Assembly (NCBI GenBank): GCA_963846475.1
Contig: CAWJVZ010000004.1
Coordinates: 4,154,001 to 4,218,000 of the forward strand
DNA from: DASWJZ01 sp963846475
GTDB lineage: Bacteria > Pseudomonadota > Alphaproteobacteria > Rhizobiales > Afifellaceae
DNA length: 64,000 bases
Reading direction: 5' to 3'
Part shown: positions 63,890-64,000 of the stretch, piece after piece
Layout: each line of letters opens with the position of its first letter
Numbering within the stretch: the stretch's first letter is position 1
Notes under the pieces: model-generated
Database searches by the model: none
Seen by the model: the letters and a program-made list of their open reading frames with translations, nothing else
What the model was told of the DNA's origin: nothing
Made by a program: the position numbers and the translations under genes

Positions 63890-64000
63890 GGCGATGCTCC
63901 CTGTCTTTGCGGCGGGACCATGCAATGCGATACCTGCCAGCAGGATGTCAGGTTTGATCGGCCGCAATCGGCAGCCCAAAAATTCTCCATCCGGAGCCGC

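Overview
The window looks like a high-GC alphaproteobacterial chromosome, most likely Hyphomicrobiales/Rhizobiales-like. The pointers are purS/purQ/purL organisation, the F1Fo ATP synthase zeta subunit (DUF1476), a eukaryotic-type NADP isocitrate dehydrogenase, DUF1178, and a membrane formate dehydrogenase locus with DUF3305/DUF3306/DUF6352/DUF6505 genes. Species cannot be named from the sequence alone. No tRNA, rRNA, CRISPR array or complete insertion sequence was recognised.

Layout. 0-9.7 kb: partial glycosyltransferase, a tandem-ATPase ABC protein, alaS, a short-chain reductase, icd, a TfoX-like protein and trmJ; three of these carry single-base frameshifts. 9.7-13.1 kb (+): murI, rpsD, a Tat-type phosphoesterase and ttcA. 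13.1-19.3 kb (-): purC-purS-purQ, a 443-nt hairpin-rich gap, a lipoprotein gene abutting purL, then bolA, a coiled-coil protein, the CGFS glutaredoxin grxD and a rhodanese. 19.5-22.8 kb: ATP synthase zeta subunit, an HpcH/HpaI aldolase, crcB and a VOC protein. Between crcB and the VOC gene lie two copies of a long palindromic repeat, one split by a MITE-like element, and a second crcB tail. 22.8-27.1 kb: an AT-richer accessory block with one very large SIR2-domain gene (antiphage Dsr1-like) and a RelB/DinJ antitoxin with no recognised toxin.

27.4-43.5 kb is essentially a formate dehydrogenase locus. A five-gene minus-strand operon (DUF3306, DUF3305, DUF6352, DUF6505, biotin/lipoate-ligase-like) is divergent from a polyferredoxin. 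After an interruption (GDPD, XRE regulator, SMP-30-like protein, LysE exporter) come an HTH-TorD fusion chaperone, the Tat-target small protein and the alpha, beta and gamma subunits. A WD40-cytochrome c gene sits at the left edge. The expected flow is formate oxidation by the Tat-exported molybdenum/tungsten subunit, through beta-subunit Fe-S clusters to cytochrome b and the quinone pool. The DUF genes, ligase homologue, polyferredoxin and TorD protein are probable maturation or electron-transfer partners.

44-64 kb is mostly housekeeping: an Ala/Pro tandem-repeat secreted protein, aroK-aroB, xerD, accA, two L,D-transpeptidases, secA, a parvulin isomerase, argJ-mutT, an orphan Flp pilin, a methyltransferase, comF, grxC, a nitrilase-family amidase, DUF1178, msrA and a GST. 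comF and msrA are again frameshifted by one base. The clustering of such lesions in conserved genes at both ends suggests assembly indels rather than real decay.
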